Positions 1-9,063 of a stretch of DNA of 64,000 nucleotides are shown in pieces. Location: NCBI RefSeq assembly GCF_001544475.1, contig NZ_FCNW02000019.1:38784-102783 (forward strand). Reading direction: 5' to 3'. Below the pieces are notes generated by a model. That model had not been told where the DNA came from and did not search any database. It was given only the letters and a program-made list of their open reading frames with translations. The stretch's first letter is position 1, and each line of letters opens with the position of its first letter. The DNA is from Caballeronia humi. GTDB taxonomy: Bacteria; Pseudomonadota; Gammaproteobacteria; Burkholderiales; Burkholderiaceae. The translations under genes were made by a program, and so were the position numbers.

Positions 1-315
1 TGAAGGTTGGCTATAAGTTCTGAGGCTGCCCGTACGACGCAAAAACGCCGCTGTTTGCACTACGCAACAGCGGCGTTTTGCATTTTTACGCTCGCCTGTA
101 AATCTGACTGCGTGCAAACCCTCGATTGCATTTCTTACGTATCTCGCGCGAGACTTGCCCTCTTGCCTCACTGGGTGCAGGCTCCTAGCCACGTGCGTCG
201 AACACTCATTGAACCTCGACAAAGCGTCGGCATCGAACTTGCTGCTTCAGGAGTTTCCCCGCCGCACTTCAGCTACGCGGCCCATCCACGATTCATCCAT
301 CGACGGAGCGATCTT
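1..315. other. Spacer at left edge, upstream of the DUF883 gene
   Basis: No gene can be supported here. The first 40 bases may be the tail of something to the left, but too little is present to say. A strong terminator hairpin occupies about 39-90. The remaining 200 bases keep a plus-strand frame open into the DUF883 gene, but that stretch reads as low-quality peptide with no family resemblance. A ribosome-binding site (GGAG at 305-308) just before 316 argues that translation starts there. I see no convincing promoter. Confidence 0.5.
39..90. terminator. Rho-independent terminator, bidirectional
   Basis: A 14-bp inverted repeat (AAAACGCCGCTGTT and its complement) around 42-79 has a short loop. 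It has an A-run on the left and a T-rich stretch (TTTTGCATTTTT) on the right, so it could stop transcription in either direction. It probably ends whatever operon lies left of the window. Confidence 0.85.
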
Positions 316-696
316 ATGAACGCACTTCCCAATACGCGCGGCGCCATCGGAGATTCATGGAATTCGACGAGCCGTCGCGCCCGTCGTATCGCGCGCCACG
401 GACGCGAAGCAGCCGAGGATATCGGCGTCGAGTTGCGCACGCTGCTGTCCGAACTCGAATCCACGCTCGCCGACGGCACGCAGGCCGATGTTGCCGCCCT
501 GAGAGCCCAGCTTGGCCGCCGTATCGATACGGCGCGGTCGCGCCTGAACGACACGCATCTGGCGATGCGCGAACGCGCTAACGCCGCGTTGTCCGACGCC
601 GATGCCTATATCCACGAAAAGCCGTGGCAAACCATCGCGCTCGTGGGCGGTCTGGCGCTGGTTGCGGGTGTGTTGCTCGCACGCGTACGCTCGTAG
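316..696 (+). CDS. DUF883 family membrane-anchored protein (ElaB/YqjD-like)
   Basis: This 126-residue protein has a hydrophilic, Arg/Glu-rich helical N-terminal part (about residues 15-95). It ends in the motif typical of DUF883 proteins: a Tyr-Ile-His-Glu-Lys-Pro-Trp stretch, then one hydrophobic segment (about 106-122) and a short Arg tail. Family members such as E. coli YqjD and ElaB are tail-anchored inner-membrane proteins that associate with ribosomes and are often induced by stress; the role here is inferred from that. The start at 316 is chosen because GGAG sits 7 bases upstream and the alternative upstream frame has no sensible sequence. It converges with ugpQ, leaving only 13 bases between the two stops. 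It is not part of the ugp operon. Confidence 0.75.
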   Translation: MNALPNTRGAIGDSWNSTSRRARRIARHGREAAEDIGVELRTLLSELESTLADGTQADVAALRAQLGRRIDTARSRLNDTHLAMRERANAALSDADAYIHEKPWQTIALVGGLALVAGVLLARVRS

Positions 697-709
697 CAGC
701 ACGCGCGTC

Positions 710-1453
710 TTATTCGACGAAATCAGCGCCGATGATGTCGATGCGGTCCGTGCAAATCGCATCGACGCCCCAGTGCGCCAACAGCCGCGCGCGCTCGGGA
801 TCGTTCACGGTATAGGCCAGAATCCGCAGGCCCGAATCCTTGATCTCCGCGACGAGCGCTTCGGTGAGCTTGCGGTGGTCCGCGTGCAGCGACACACACG
901 CGAGCGCCGCCGTCTGCGCGTGCCAGTCGTGCGGAATCTCGCCGTAGAGCATTCCGCGCGGCAGGTCGGGCGCGGCATCGCGTGCGGCTTCGAGCGCCGC
1001 GTAGGAAAACGATGACAACAGCGGCGCCGGTTCGGCATCGGACCAGAGGCGCGCCGATTCCTGCGCCACGATTCGCCCGGTGTCCACGTCGCGCCCTTCG
1101 CACGGCTTGATCTCGACATTTGCCGCAAGCCCGTGCCGCTTGCAGCGCGCCGCCACCTGCTCCAGCATCGGCATACGCGCGCCAGCAAACGTCGCGTCGA
1201 ACCAGCTTCCTGCGTCCAGCTGCACGATTTGTGCGTACTTCATCGCCTTCGCTGCGCCGTGCCCGTTCGACGTCCGATCGACGTCATCGTCGTGCAGCAG
1301 GAAAACGACGTCGTCCGCTGACAGCTTCGCGTCGAACTCGATCATTCTCAGACCGAGCCGCGCGCCGGTATCGATCGCTTCAAGCGTATTTTCCGGCGCA
1401 AGCTTGCCGCCGCCGCGATGCGCGACGACGCGCGGATAAGGCCAGGTTCTCAT
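710..1453 (-). CDS. ugpQ: Glycerophosphodiester phosphodiesterase UgpQ
   Basis: This 247-residue cytoplasmic enzyme hydrolyses glycerophosphodiesters to sn-glycerol-3-phosphate and an alcohol. The GDPD signature is clear. Near the N-terminus is VVAHRGGG (catalytic His-Arg about residues 12-13), followed by APENT, then FDAK and the second catalytic His in LLHDDDVDRTSNG. NVEIKP follows, and the C-terminus has the barrel-closing WGVDAICTDR. The start at 1453 follows an AGGAGG ribosome-binding site. A frame extending to 1591 would run into ugpC and adds unrelated sequence. It is the last gene of the ugp operon, 19 bases after ugpC, so imported diesters can be split as they enter. Confidence 0.92.
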   Translation of the reverse strand: MRTWPYPRVVAHRGGGKLAPENTLEAIDTGARLGLRMIEFDAKLSADDVVFLLHDDDVDRTSNGHGAAKAMKYAQIVQLDAGSWFDATFAGARMPMLEQVAARCKRHGLAANVEIKPCEGRDVDTGRIVAQESARLWSDAEPAPLLSSFSYAALEAARDAAPDLPRGMLYGEIPHDWHAQTAALACVSLHADHRKLTEALVAEIKDSGLRILAYTVNDPERARLLAHWGVDAICTDRIDIIGADFVE

Positions 1454-1472
1454 GATCGCGCCTCCTGTTCCT

Positions 1473-2558
<1,086 letters not shown>

Positions 2559-2561
2559 CGG

Positions 2562-2873
2562 TCAGCCTTCCAGCGCGCCCGCGACCGTCGCGAAATGCGC
2601 GACCGCGATGCCGGGTTCGTAGAAGCGATGCAGCAGTTCGCGCCACTTCTGGTAATCGGCGGACTGGCGAAAGCCCGGGTCGTGCGCTTCGACCGAATCC
2701 CAACGCACGAGCAACACGTAGCGCGAGCCGTTGCCGGCATCGGCGCCGCGCAGCAGCTCGTGCGAGCGGTAGCCGGGTTGCGCGGCGATGATCTTTTGCG
2801 CTGCGTCGAAGGCGGCTTCGAACCCGGCCTCCTCGCCGGCCTTCACCGGCAACTGCGCGATTTCGAGAATCAT
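2562..2873 (-). CDS. Antibiotic biosynthesis monooxygenase (ABM) domain protein
   Basis: This 103-residue protein has the ferredoxin-like ABM fold pattern: an N-terminal strand (ILEIAQLPVKAG), a helix (EEAGFEAAFDAAQKII), the typical Gly-Tyr turn (AQPGYRSHEL), a strand with YVLLVRWDSVEAH, and a helix ending near residue 88. ABM proteins are usually dimers. Some are haem-degrading or quinone-forming monooxygenases, and many have no known substrate. It sits between ugpE and ugpC (16 bases after ugpE, 3 before ugpC), an unusual insertion in a transporter operon. Nothing in the sequence says what it acts on. A link to glycerophosphodiester use is inference from position only. Confidence 0.8.
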   Translation of the reverse strand: MILEIAQLPVKAGEEAGFEAAFDAAQKIIAAQPGYRSHELLRGADAGNGSRYVLLVRWDSVEAHDPGFRQSADYQKWRELLHRFYEPGIAVAHFATVAGALEG

Positions 2874-2889
2874 GAGGTCAGGTCTCCAG

Positions 2890-3735
2890 TTATTTTTCGG
2901 AATCGACGAGGCCGCGCACGAACCAGCGCTGCATCGTCAGCACGACGGCGAGCGGCGGCAGCATCGCGAGCAGCGTCGCGCTCATGACGAGGTGCCATTC
3001 GGTGGCGGTGTCGCCGGAAGCGATCATGCTCTTGATGCCGACCACCGCCGTTTGCAGCGATTGCTGGCTCGTGATCAGGATCGGCCAGAGGTACTGATTC
3101 CAGCCGTAGATGAACGTGATCACGAAGAGCGCGGCGATGTTCGTCTTCGAGAGCGGCAGCACGACGTCCCAAAAGAAGCGCAGCGGCCCCGCGCCGTCGA
3201 TGCGCGCCGCCTCCATCAGTTCGTCGGGCAGCGTCATGAAGAACTGGCGGAAGAGGAAGGTCGCCGTCGCCGAGGCGATCAGCGGCAGCGTGAGCCCGGC
3301 ATACGTGTTCGAAAGGTGCATCGACGATACGACTTGCACCGTCGGAAAAATCCGCACTTCTACCGGCAGCATCAGCGTGACGAAGATCAGCCAGAACGCG
3401 AGATTCTTGAACGGGAAGCGGAAGAAGACGATGGCATAGGCGGAAATCATCGACACGGCGATCTTGCCGATCGAGATTACGAGCGCCATCACGAGGCTGT
3501 TCAGCAGCATGCGGCCGAACGGCGCGGCGGCGTTGCCGCTGCCGCGCGTCCAGATGTTCGCGATGTTCTCGAACAGATGCGTGCTCGGGATCAGCGAAAG
3601 CGGCACAGTGAACACTTCCTTGTCGTTCATCGTGGCCGCGCAAAACGCAACGTAGACCGGAAACACGACGAGCAACACGCCCACGATCAGCACGGCGTGG
3701 CAAAAGATGTCGAAACCGCGACGATTCTCGATCAT
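2890..3735 (-). CDS. ugpE: sn-Glycerol-3-phosphate ABC importer, permease UgpE
   Basis: This 281-residue inner-membrane permease has about six hydrophobic segments, the first near residues 10-33. The EAA loop reads EAARIDGAGPLRFFWDVVLP and is the contact for the UgpC ATPase. The length equals that of E. coli UgpE. The ATG at 3735 overlaps the ugpA stop by four bases (ATGA), indicating coupled translation. The same frame stays open to 4773, opposite the ugpA frame, but that extension is out-of-frame reading of ugpA. Confidence 0.93.
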   Translation of the reverse strand: MIENRRGFDIFCHAVLIVGVLLVVFPVYVAFCAATMNDKEVFTVPLSLIPSTHLFENIANIWTRGSGNAAAPFGRMLLNSLVMALVISIGKIAVSMISAYAIVFFRFPFKNLAFWLIFVTLMLPVEVRIFPTVQVVSSMHLSNTYAGLTLPLIASATATFLFRQFFMTLPDELMEAARIDGAGPLRFFWDVVLPLSKTNIAALFVITFIYGWNQYLWPILITSQQSLQTAVVGIKSMIASGDTATEWHLVMSATLLAMLPPLAVVLTMQRWFVRGLVDSEK

Positions 3736-4616
3736 GAATATTGCACCCTGCGCTCGATGAAGCGGAACTGCACGACCGTCAACCCGACCACGATCGCCAT
3801 CAGCACGACCGATTGCGCGCCCGAACTGCCGATATCGAGGCCCTGGAAGCCTTCGGCGAAGATCTTGTAGATGAGCGTCTTCGTCGATTGGGCGGGGCCG
3901 CCGCCGGTGGCTGCGTCGATGACGGGGAAGGTATCGAAGAACGCATAGACGAGGTTGACGACGAGCAGGAAGAAGCTCGTCGGCGAGAGGAGCGGCAACG
4001 CGATGCCGAAAAAGCGCCGCACGGGACCGGCGCCGTCGATGGCGGCGGCTTCGATCAGCGAGCGCGGGATCGCCTGCAGGCCCGCGTAGAAGAACAGGAA
4101 GTTGTAGCTCACCTGTTTCCACACCGACGCAAGGACGACCAGAAACATCGCCTGCGAGCCGTTCAGCGCGTGATTCCACACGATGCCGTATTTCGAGAGC
4201 GCGTAGGTCACGAGCCCGATGCTCGGGTTGAACAGGAACGACCACAGCACGGCGGCGATCGCGGGCGCGACGGCGTACGGCCAGATCAGAAGCGTCTGAT
4301 ACGCCTTCGCGCCGCGCGTGACGCGATCGGCGCACGCGGCGAGCAGGAGCGAGATCAGGAGCCCCGACACGGTGACGAGCGTGCAGAAGATCAGCGTCGT
4401 GTTGAACGACGACAGATACAGCGGATCGTTGAAAAGCTGCTTGAAGTTGGCGAGCCCGACGAATTCGCTCGACGTGCCGAACGCGTCCTGGCTCTGCGTC
4501 GCCTGCCAGAGCGCTTCGCCCGCGGGCCACAGAAAGAACAATGCCGTGATCGCAAGCTGCGGCGCGACCAGCAGGTACGGCAACACGCTCGTGTTGAAAC
4601 GAGACCGCTTTTCCAT
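3732..4616 (-). CDS. ugpA: sn-Glycerol-3-phosphate ABC importer, permease UgpA
   Basis: This 294-residue inner-membrane permease pairs with UgpE. It has six or so transmembrane segments (first about residues 12-32), a periplasmic loop after the first, and a clear EAA motif, EAAAIDGAGPVRRFFGIALP, in the C-terminal half. The length matches the family (295 in E. coli). It lies 63 bases downstream of ugpB in the canonical B-A-E-C order and overlaps ugpE by four bases. Confidence 0.93.
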   Translation of the reverse strand: MEKRSRFNTSVLPYLLVAPQLAITALFFLWPAGEALWQATQSQDAFGTSSEFVGLANFKQLFNDPLYLSSFNTTLIFCTLVTVSGLLISLLLAACADRVTRGAKAYQTLLIWPYAVAPAIAAVLWSFLFNPSIGLVTYALSKYGIVWNHALNGSQAMFLVVLASVWKQVSYNFLFFYAGLQAIPRSLIEAAAIDGAGPVRRFFGIALPLLSPTSFFLLVVNLVYAFFDTFPVIDAATGGGPAQSTKTLIYKIFAEGFQGLDIGSSGAQSVVLMAIVVGLTVVQFRFIERRVQYS

Positions 4617-4679
4617 CGACTGATCCTGATGCGCGAAAGAAACGGCCGCGCCGATCGGGCGCGGCTGGGGAAAGGCCGC

Positions 4680-6005
4680 TTAGCTGCCGGCTTTCTCGAA
4701 ACGTCGCAGCAACTCGTCGCCGCGTGAAACGGACGAATCGAGCGCTTCCTTCGGCGACTTCTTCTGCGCCCAAACCTGCTCAAGTTCTTCGTCAACCACC
4801 GTGCGGATCTGCGGCATGTTGCCGAGGCGCAGGCCCTTCGTGTACGCGAGCGGCGGCTTGTTCAGCATCTGCTTGATCGCGACATCGGCACCGGGGTTCT
4901 TGTCGTAGAAGCCGTCTTTCTGCGTCAGTTCATACGCGGCAGTCGTGACCGGCAGATAGCCCGTGTCCTGATGCCACTTCGCCGCGACCGGCGGCGAGCT
5001 CAGATACGCGAGGAATTTCGCGACGCCCTTGTACACCGCCGGGTCCTTGCCCGCGAGCACCCAGAGACTCGCGCCGCCGATGATCGCGTTCTGCGGCGCG
5101 CCCTTCACGCTGGCGTCGTACGGCATCATGCCGACGCCGAAATCGAACTTCGCGTACTTTTTGATCGTCGCGCGCGAGCCCGACGAGTTCGTGATGATCC
5201 CGCAGTCGCCGCTATAGAACTTCGACACCGGTTCGTCCTTGCGGCCGACATAGGTGAACGTGCCTTCCTTCGCCATGTCTTGCAGAAACTGGATGTGCGC
5301 GACCTGCAGCGGCTTGTTGAATTCGAGCTTGGCGTCGGGGCCGTTGAAACCGTTGTTCTGCGTCGCGAACGGCGCGGCGTGCCACGCGCTGTAGTTCTCG
5401 AGCTGAATCCAGCTTTGCCATCCCGACGAATAACCGCACGACAACCCCGACGCCTTCAGCTTCTTCGCATCGGCTTCGACGTCGGCCCACGTCTTGGGCG
5501 GCTGGTTCGGATCGAGCCCGGCCTTCTTGAACGCTTCCTTGTTGTAGTAGAGGACGGGCGTCGAGCTGTTGAACGGCATCGAGATCAGGTGGCCGGTCTT
5601 CGCGTCGCTGTAGTAGCCGGAGATGGTCGGCACGAACGCCTTTTCGTCGAGCGGGACGCCGGCCTGCTTGAACACGTCCGAGACCGGGATGACCGCCTTC
5701 TTCGCCTGCATCATCGTGGCCGTGCCGACTTCGTACACTTGCAGGATCGCGGGCGCGTTGCCGCTGCGATACGCCGCGATGCCCGCCGCGAGCGTCTGGT
5801 CATAGGTGCCCTTGAACACCGGCACGATCTTGTAGTCGCTTTGCGACGCGTTGAAATCGTTGGCGATGTCGTTCACGCGTTCGCCGAGCGCGGCTTCCAT
5901 CGCGTGCCAGAACTGGACTTCCGTCGCGGCTTGCGCGGCGTTCACGGCGCTGAAAGTGAGGACGGCGGCCGCCGAAATCGAGCGGAACAAGGGCTTGAAA
6001 CTCAT
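4680..6005 (-). CDS. ugpB: sn-Glycerol-3-phosphate-binding periplasmic protein UgpB
   Basis: This 441-residue solute-binding protein is the first gene of the ugp operon. A Sec signal peptide covers residues 1 to about 26 (charged start MSFKPLFR, hydrophobic core, cleavage after AQA). The mature part starts TEVQFWHAM, typical of UgpB, and contains the aromatic/Ser-rich family stretch around SYSGWQSWIQLENYSA-like residues (CGYSSGWQSW is visible). The start at 6005 follows GGAGA six bases upstream; the frame extends 26 codons further but without a signal-peptide-like start. Only 58 bases separate it from dgt, so its promoter must lie in that gap or inside dgt. I see no clear PhoB box. Confidence 0.93.
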   Translation of the reverse strand: MSFKPLFRSISAAAVLTFSAVNAAQAATEVQFWHAMEAALGERVNDIANDFNASQSDYKIVPVFKGTYDQTLAAGIAAYRSGNAPAILQVYEVGTATMMQAKKAVIPVSDVFKQAGVPLDEKAFVPTISGYYSDAKTGHLISMPFNSSTPVLYYNKEAFKKAGLDPNQPPKTWADVEADAKKLKASGLSCGYSSGWQSWIQLENYSAWHAAPFATQNNGFNGPDAKLEFNKPLQVAHIQFLQDMAKEGTFTYVGRKDEPVSKFYSGDCGIITNSSGSRATIKKYAKFDFGVGMMPYDASVKGAPQNAIIGGASLWVLAGKDPAVYKGVAKFLAYLSSPPVAAKWHQDTGYLPVTTAAYELTQKDGFYDKNPGADVAIKQMLNKPPLAYTKGLRLGNMPQIRTVVDEELEQVWAQKKSPKEALDSSVSRGDELLRRFEKAGS

Positions 6006-6063
6006 CGAATAGTCTCCGTTGTTGATGCCGGCGATTTTCAGCCGGATGGCAAAAGCGCCGATT

Positions 6064-7284
6064 CTAGTTATCGTCGATGACAAACAGGCGTTGATATTCC
6101 TTCAATGCGTAGCGATCGGTCATGCCCGCGATGTAATGCGCGATCAGGCGCGCCTGCGAGCCGTTGTACGTAGGCCCGGCGGCGTCGTTCGCCGACTCCT
6201 CCGCGACCGGCCCGCGCGCCTGATACGACGGCGGCAACAGGCGCGGGTCTTCCGTGAACGCACCGAAAAGGCCGGTCACGACGCGCCGCGCCTTGTTCGC
6301 CATGCGCATCACGCGATAGTGGCGATACAGGTTCTTGAACAGAAAGCGCTTGAGCGCGGCGGCCTGCGCGGCGACTTCCTCGCTGTGCGCGACGAGCGGC
6401 GGCGCATTGCGCACATCGTCGAGTGATTCGGGCGCGATGCGCGCGAGATTGTCGTTCGTGGTGTCGATCAGGTCGACGATCAGCGTGTTGATGATCCGGC
6501 GGATCGTCTCGTGAATCAGCCGCCGTCCGTCGATGCGCGGATACTCGCTGCGCGCCGCCTCGTGATGCGTGTGCCAGAGGCTCACTTCGGCCAGTTGCTC
6601 GAGCGGGATGAAACCGGAGCGCAGGCCGTCGTCCACGTCGTGATTGTTGTACGCGATTTCGTCGGCAACGTTCGCGATCTGCGCTTCGATCGACGGCTGG
6701 CGGCCCGTTAAAAACCGCTCGCCGAGATCGCCGAGCTTGCGCGCATTTTCGCGCGAGCAGTGCTTGAGAATGCCTTCGCGCGTTTCGAAGCAGAGATTGA
6801 GGCCGTTGAACGCGCCGTAGTGTTCTTCGAGTTGATCAACGACGGCGAGGCTCTGCAGGTTGTGCTCGAAGCCGCCGTGATCGCGCATGCATTCGTGCAG
6901 CGCATCCTGTCCCGCATGACCGAACGGCGTATGCCCGAGATCGTGCGCGAGCGAAATCGCTTCGACAAGGTCTTCGTTCACGCGCAGGTTGCGCGCCACC
7001 GACCGCGCGATCTGCGCCACTTCGAGACTGTGCGTGAGCCGCGTGCGAAACAGGTCACCCTCGTGGTTCACAAAGACCTGCGTCTTGTATTCGAGCCGCC
7101 GAAACGCCGTGGAATGGACGATGCGGTCGCGATCGCGCTGGAATTCGGTGCGCGCGGTGGGCGGCGCTTCAGCATAACGACGCCCGCGCGATGTCGCCGA
7201 GTGAGCGGCGTACGGCGCGAGATGCGCCTCCATCGCGAACGAGGTGGGCGTGCCCACGAAGATTTGACGCTTTGTTTCGCTCAC
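6064..7284 (-). CDS. dgt: Deoxyguanosinetriphosphate triphosphohydrolase-like protein (HD domain)
   Basis: This 406-residue enzyme hydrolyses dNTPs to the deoxynucleoside and tripolyphosphate. The HD-superfamily metal site is visible: RTRLTHSLEVAQIARS supplies the first His, LAHDLGHTPFGHAG the His-Asp pair and a further His, and DEIAYNNHDVDDG the distal Asp. The N-terminal FQRDRDRIVHSTAFRRLEYKTQVF is typical of the short Dgt-like class. The start is a GTG at 7284 with GGAG about 9 bases upstream. An ATG at codon 18 (7233) has no visible ribosome-binding site. It follows aroB by 42 bases on the same strand, as commonly seen in Burkholderiaceae, so the two may share a transcript. Confidence 0.9.
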   Translation of the reverse strand: MSETKRQIFVGTPTSFAMEAHLAPYAAHSATSRGRRYAEAPPTARTEFQRDRDRIVHSTAFRRLEYKTQVFVNHEGDLFRTRLTHSLEVAQIARSVARNLRVNEDLVEAISLAHDLGHTPFGHAGQDALHECMRDHGGFEHNLQSLAVVDQLEEHYGAFNGLNLCFETREGILKHCSRENARKLGDLGERFLTGRQPSIEAQIANVADEIAYNNHDVDDGLRSGFIPLEQLAEVSLWHTHHEAARSEYPRIDGRRLIHETIRRIINTLIVDLIDTTNDNLARIAPESLDDVRNAPPLVAHSEEVAAQAAALKRFLFKNLYRHYRVMRMANKARRVVTGLFGAFTEDPRLLPPSYQARGPVAEESANDAAGPTYNGSQARLIAHYIAGMTDRYALKEYQRLFVIDDN

Positions 7285-7326
7285 CGGCTGCTCCGCATCA
7301 TCGTGTTCCGGCCGCCGCTAGTCGCT

Positions 7327-8403
7327 TCAGACGCTTGCCGCGAGTGTCGCGCGCACCGCTTCGTCGGGCGCGGTCGTGATCTGCGTGTCGCCGAAGCGCG
7401 TCAGCAGGATGAATTTGATCTCGCCCGCCTGCGCTTTCTTGTCGACCTTCATCAGGTCGACATAGCGGTCCGCGCCGAGCGTGGGCGCCTTGACCGGCAG
7501 TTTCGCCGCTGCGATCACGTCGACGAGACGCTTGCGCGACGCTTCGTCGAGCCTGCCGAGCCGCACCGAGAGATCGCCCGCCATCACCATCCCGCAGCCG
7601 ACCGCCTCGCCGTGCAGCCACTCGCCGTAGCCCAAGCCGGCTTCGATCGCATGCCCGAACGTGTGGCCGAAGTTGAGGATCGCGCGCAGGCCGCCTTCGC
7701 GTTCGTCCGCGGCCACGACCGATGCCTTGATCTCGCACGAGCGCCTGACCGCATGCGCGAGTGCAGTGGCGTCGCACCGGTTGAGCGCCTCGATGTTCTC
7801 TTCGATCCACTGGAAAAATTCGGGATCGGCGATCGCGCCCGTCTTGATGACTTCGGCAAGCCCCGCCGCGAGTTCGCGTTGCGGCAGGCTGCGCAACACG
7901 CCGATGTCGGCGATCACCGCTTGCGGCTGATAGAACGCGCCGATCATGTTCTTGCCGAGCGGATGGTTGATGCCAGTCTTCCCGCCTACCGACGAATCGA
8001 CTTGCGACAGCAGCGTGGTCGGCACCTGGATAAACGCGACGCCGCGCATGTAGCAGGCGGCGGCAAATCCCGTCATATCGCCGACCACACCGCCGCCCAG
8101 CGCGATCAGCGTCGTCTTGCGATCGGCGCGTTCGGTCAGCAGCGAATCGAAGATGCGGTTCAGCGTTTCCCAGTTCTTGTGCGCTTCGCCGTCCGGCAGG
8201 ACGACGGTCGTCACCTTTTTGCCGAGCGGCGCGAGCGCGGCGCGAAGCGTGTCGCCATACAGCGGATCGACCGTGGAATTCGTGACGATCGCCACCGACG
8301 ACCCCGCGATGTGCGGAGCAAATAGCCCGGTCTGTCCGATCAGATCGGCGCCGATGTGGATAGGGTAGGCGCGCTCGCCCAGCTCGACGTTGACAGTAAT
8401 CAT
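7327..8403 (-). CDS. aroB: 3-Dehydroquinate synthase
   Basis: This 358-residue NAD- and metal-dependent enzyme converts DAHP to 3-dehydroquinate, step 2 of the shikimate pathway. Visible family landmarks are PDGEAHKNWET, the glycine-rich ALGGGVVGDMTGFAAA, the PTTLLSQVDSSVGGKTGIN segment and the metal-ligand motif NFGHTFGHAIE. I chose ATG 8403 because Burkholderia AroB proteins begin MITVNV. An ATG three codons upstream (8412) overlaps the aroK stop as TAATG and could be used through translational coupling. Confidence 0.93.
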   Translation of the reverse strand: MITVNVELGERAYPIHIGADLIGQTGLFAPHIAGSSVAIVTNSTVDPLYGDTLRAALAPLGKKVTTVVLPDGEAHKNWETLNRIFDSLLTERADRKTTLIALGGGVVGDMTGFAAACYMRGVAFIQVPTTLLSQVDSSVGGKTGINHPLGKNMIGAFYQPQAVIADIGVLRSLPQRELAAGLAEVIKTGAIADPEFFQWIEENIEALNRCDATALAHAVRRSCEIKASVVAADEREGGLRAILNFGHTFGHAIEAGLGYGEWLHGEAVGCGMVMAGDLSVRLGRLDEASRKRLVDVIAAAKLPVKAPTLGADRYVDLMKVDKKAQAGEIKFILLTRFGDTQITTAPDEAVRATLAASV

Positions 8404-8411
8404 GGCGGACA

Positions 8412-8963
8412 TTATGACTCAGCCGGTCTGACGACGCCGGCCATCTCCAGTTGCATCAGGACCATATTGACGAGCGCGTTGACGGTCGGCCGCCCGGTTT
8501 CGACGACGAAATGCGCGCACTCGTGATAGAGCGGATCGCGCGTCGTGAAAAGCGCTTCGAGCTTGCCGCGCGGATCGTCGGTTTGCAGCAGCGGACGATT
8601 CTTGTCGCGCCGCGTGCGTTGCCAGAGATCGTGCGGATTCGCGCGCAAATAGACGACGATGCCGCGATTCTTCAGATGTTCGCGATTCTCCGGCCGCAAC
8701 ACCGCGCCGCCGCCCGTCGCGAGGACGATGCCTTCGCGCTGCGAGAGCTCGTCGATCACACTGGCCTCGCGCAGCCGGAAACCTTCCTCGCCCTCGAGCT
8801 CCCAGATCACCGGAATCCGGGCGCCGGTGCGCGCCTCGATCTCGTGGTCCGAATCGATGAACGAGCGCTGCAACCGGCGCGCAACCGCACGGCCCACGGT
8901 GGTTTTTCCCGCCCCCATGAGTCCGACAAAAAAAATGTTCGCGTTTGCGTGCCCGGCGTGCAA
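8412..8963 (-). CDS. aroK: Shikimate kinase
   Basis: This 183-residue P-loop kinase makes shikimate-3-phosphate. The Walker A GLMGAGKTT lies at residues 14-22, the Asp-Ser-Asp shikimate-binding motif in FIDSDHEIE, the GGGA loop in ATGGGAVLR, and the lid Arg in QRTRRDKNRPLL. The start appears to be TTG at 8963, supported by an AAAGGAA ribosome-binding site about 8 bases upstream; no ATG lies before the P-loop. It overlaps or abuts aroB, so kinase and synthase are translated together, and it follows the pil cluster by 100 bases. Confidence 0.92.
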   Translation of the reverse strand: MHAGHANANIFFVGLMGAGKTTVGRAVARRLQRSFIDSDHEIEARTGARIPVIWELEGEEGFRLREASVIDELSQREGIVLATGGGAVLRPENREHLKNRGIVVYLRANPHDLWQRTRRDKNRPLLQTDDPRGKLEALFTTRDPLYHECAHFVVETGRPTVNALVNMVLMQLEMAGVVRPAES

Positions 8964-9063
8964 CTCGGTTCCTTTTTGGGTGAAATCTGATTTTGTTCGT
9001 GCGGCAGCTTAAGGGCAAACCGCCCGCTTTGTCGAGTCTGGACGCCCTCGGCGGCCGCCGCCG

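Noticed and set aside
7..315. N-terminal extension of the DUF883 frame
   Set aside because: It would translate through the terminator hairpin, has no ribosome-binding site, and the family protein is complete from 316.
2890..4773. 627-codon frame that would fuse ugpE to upstream sequence
   Set aside because: The upstream part is an out-of-frame reading of ugpA; ugpE has a clear coupled ATG at 3735.
6006..6110. PhoB box upstream of ugpB
   Set aside because: Only a single TGTCAT half-site in the end of dgt, without the second repeat at 11 bases.
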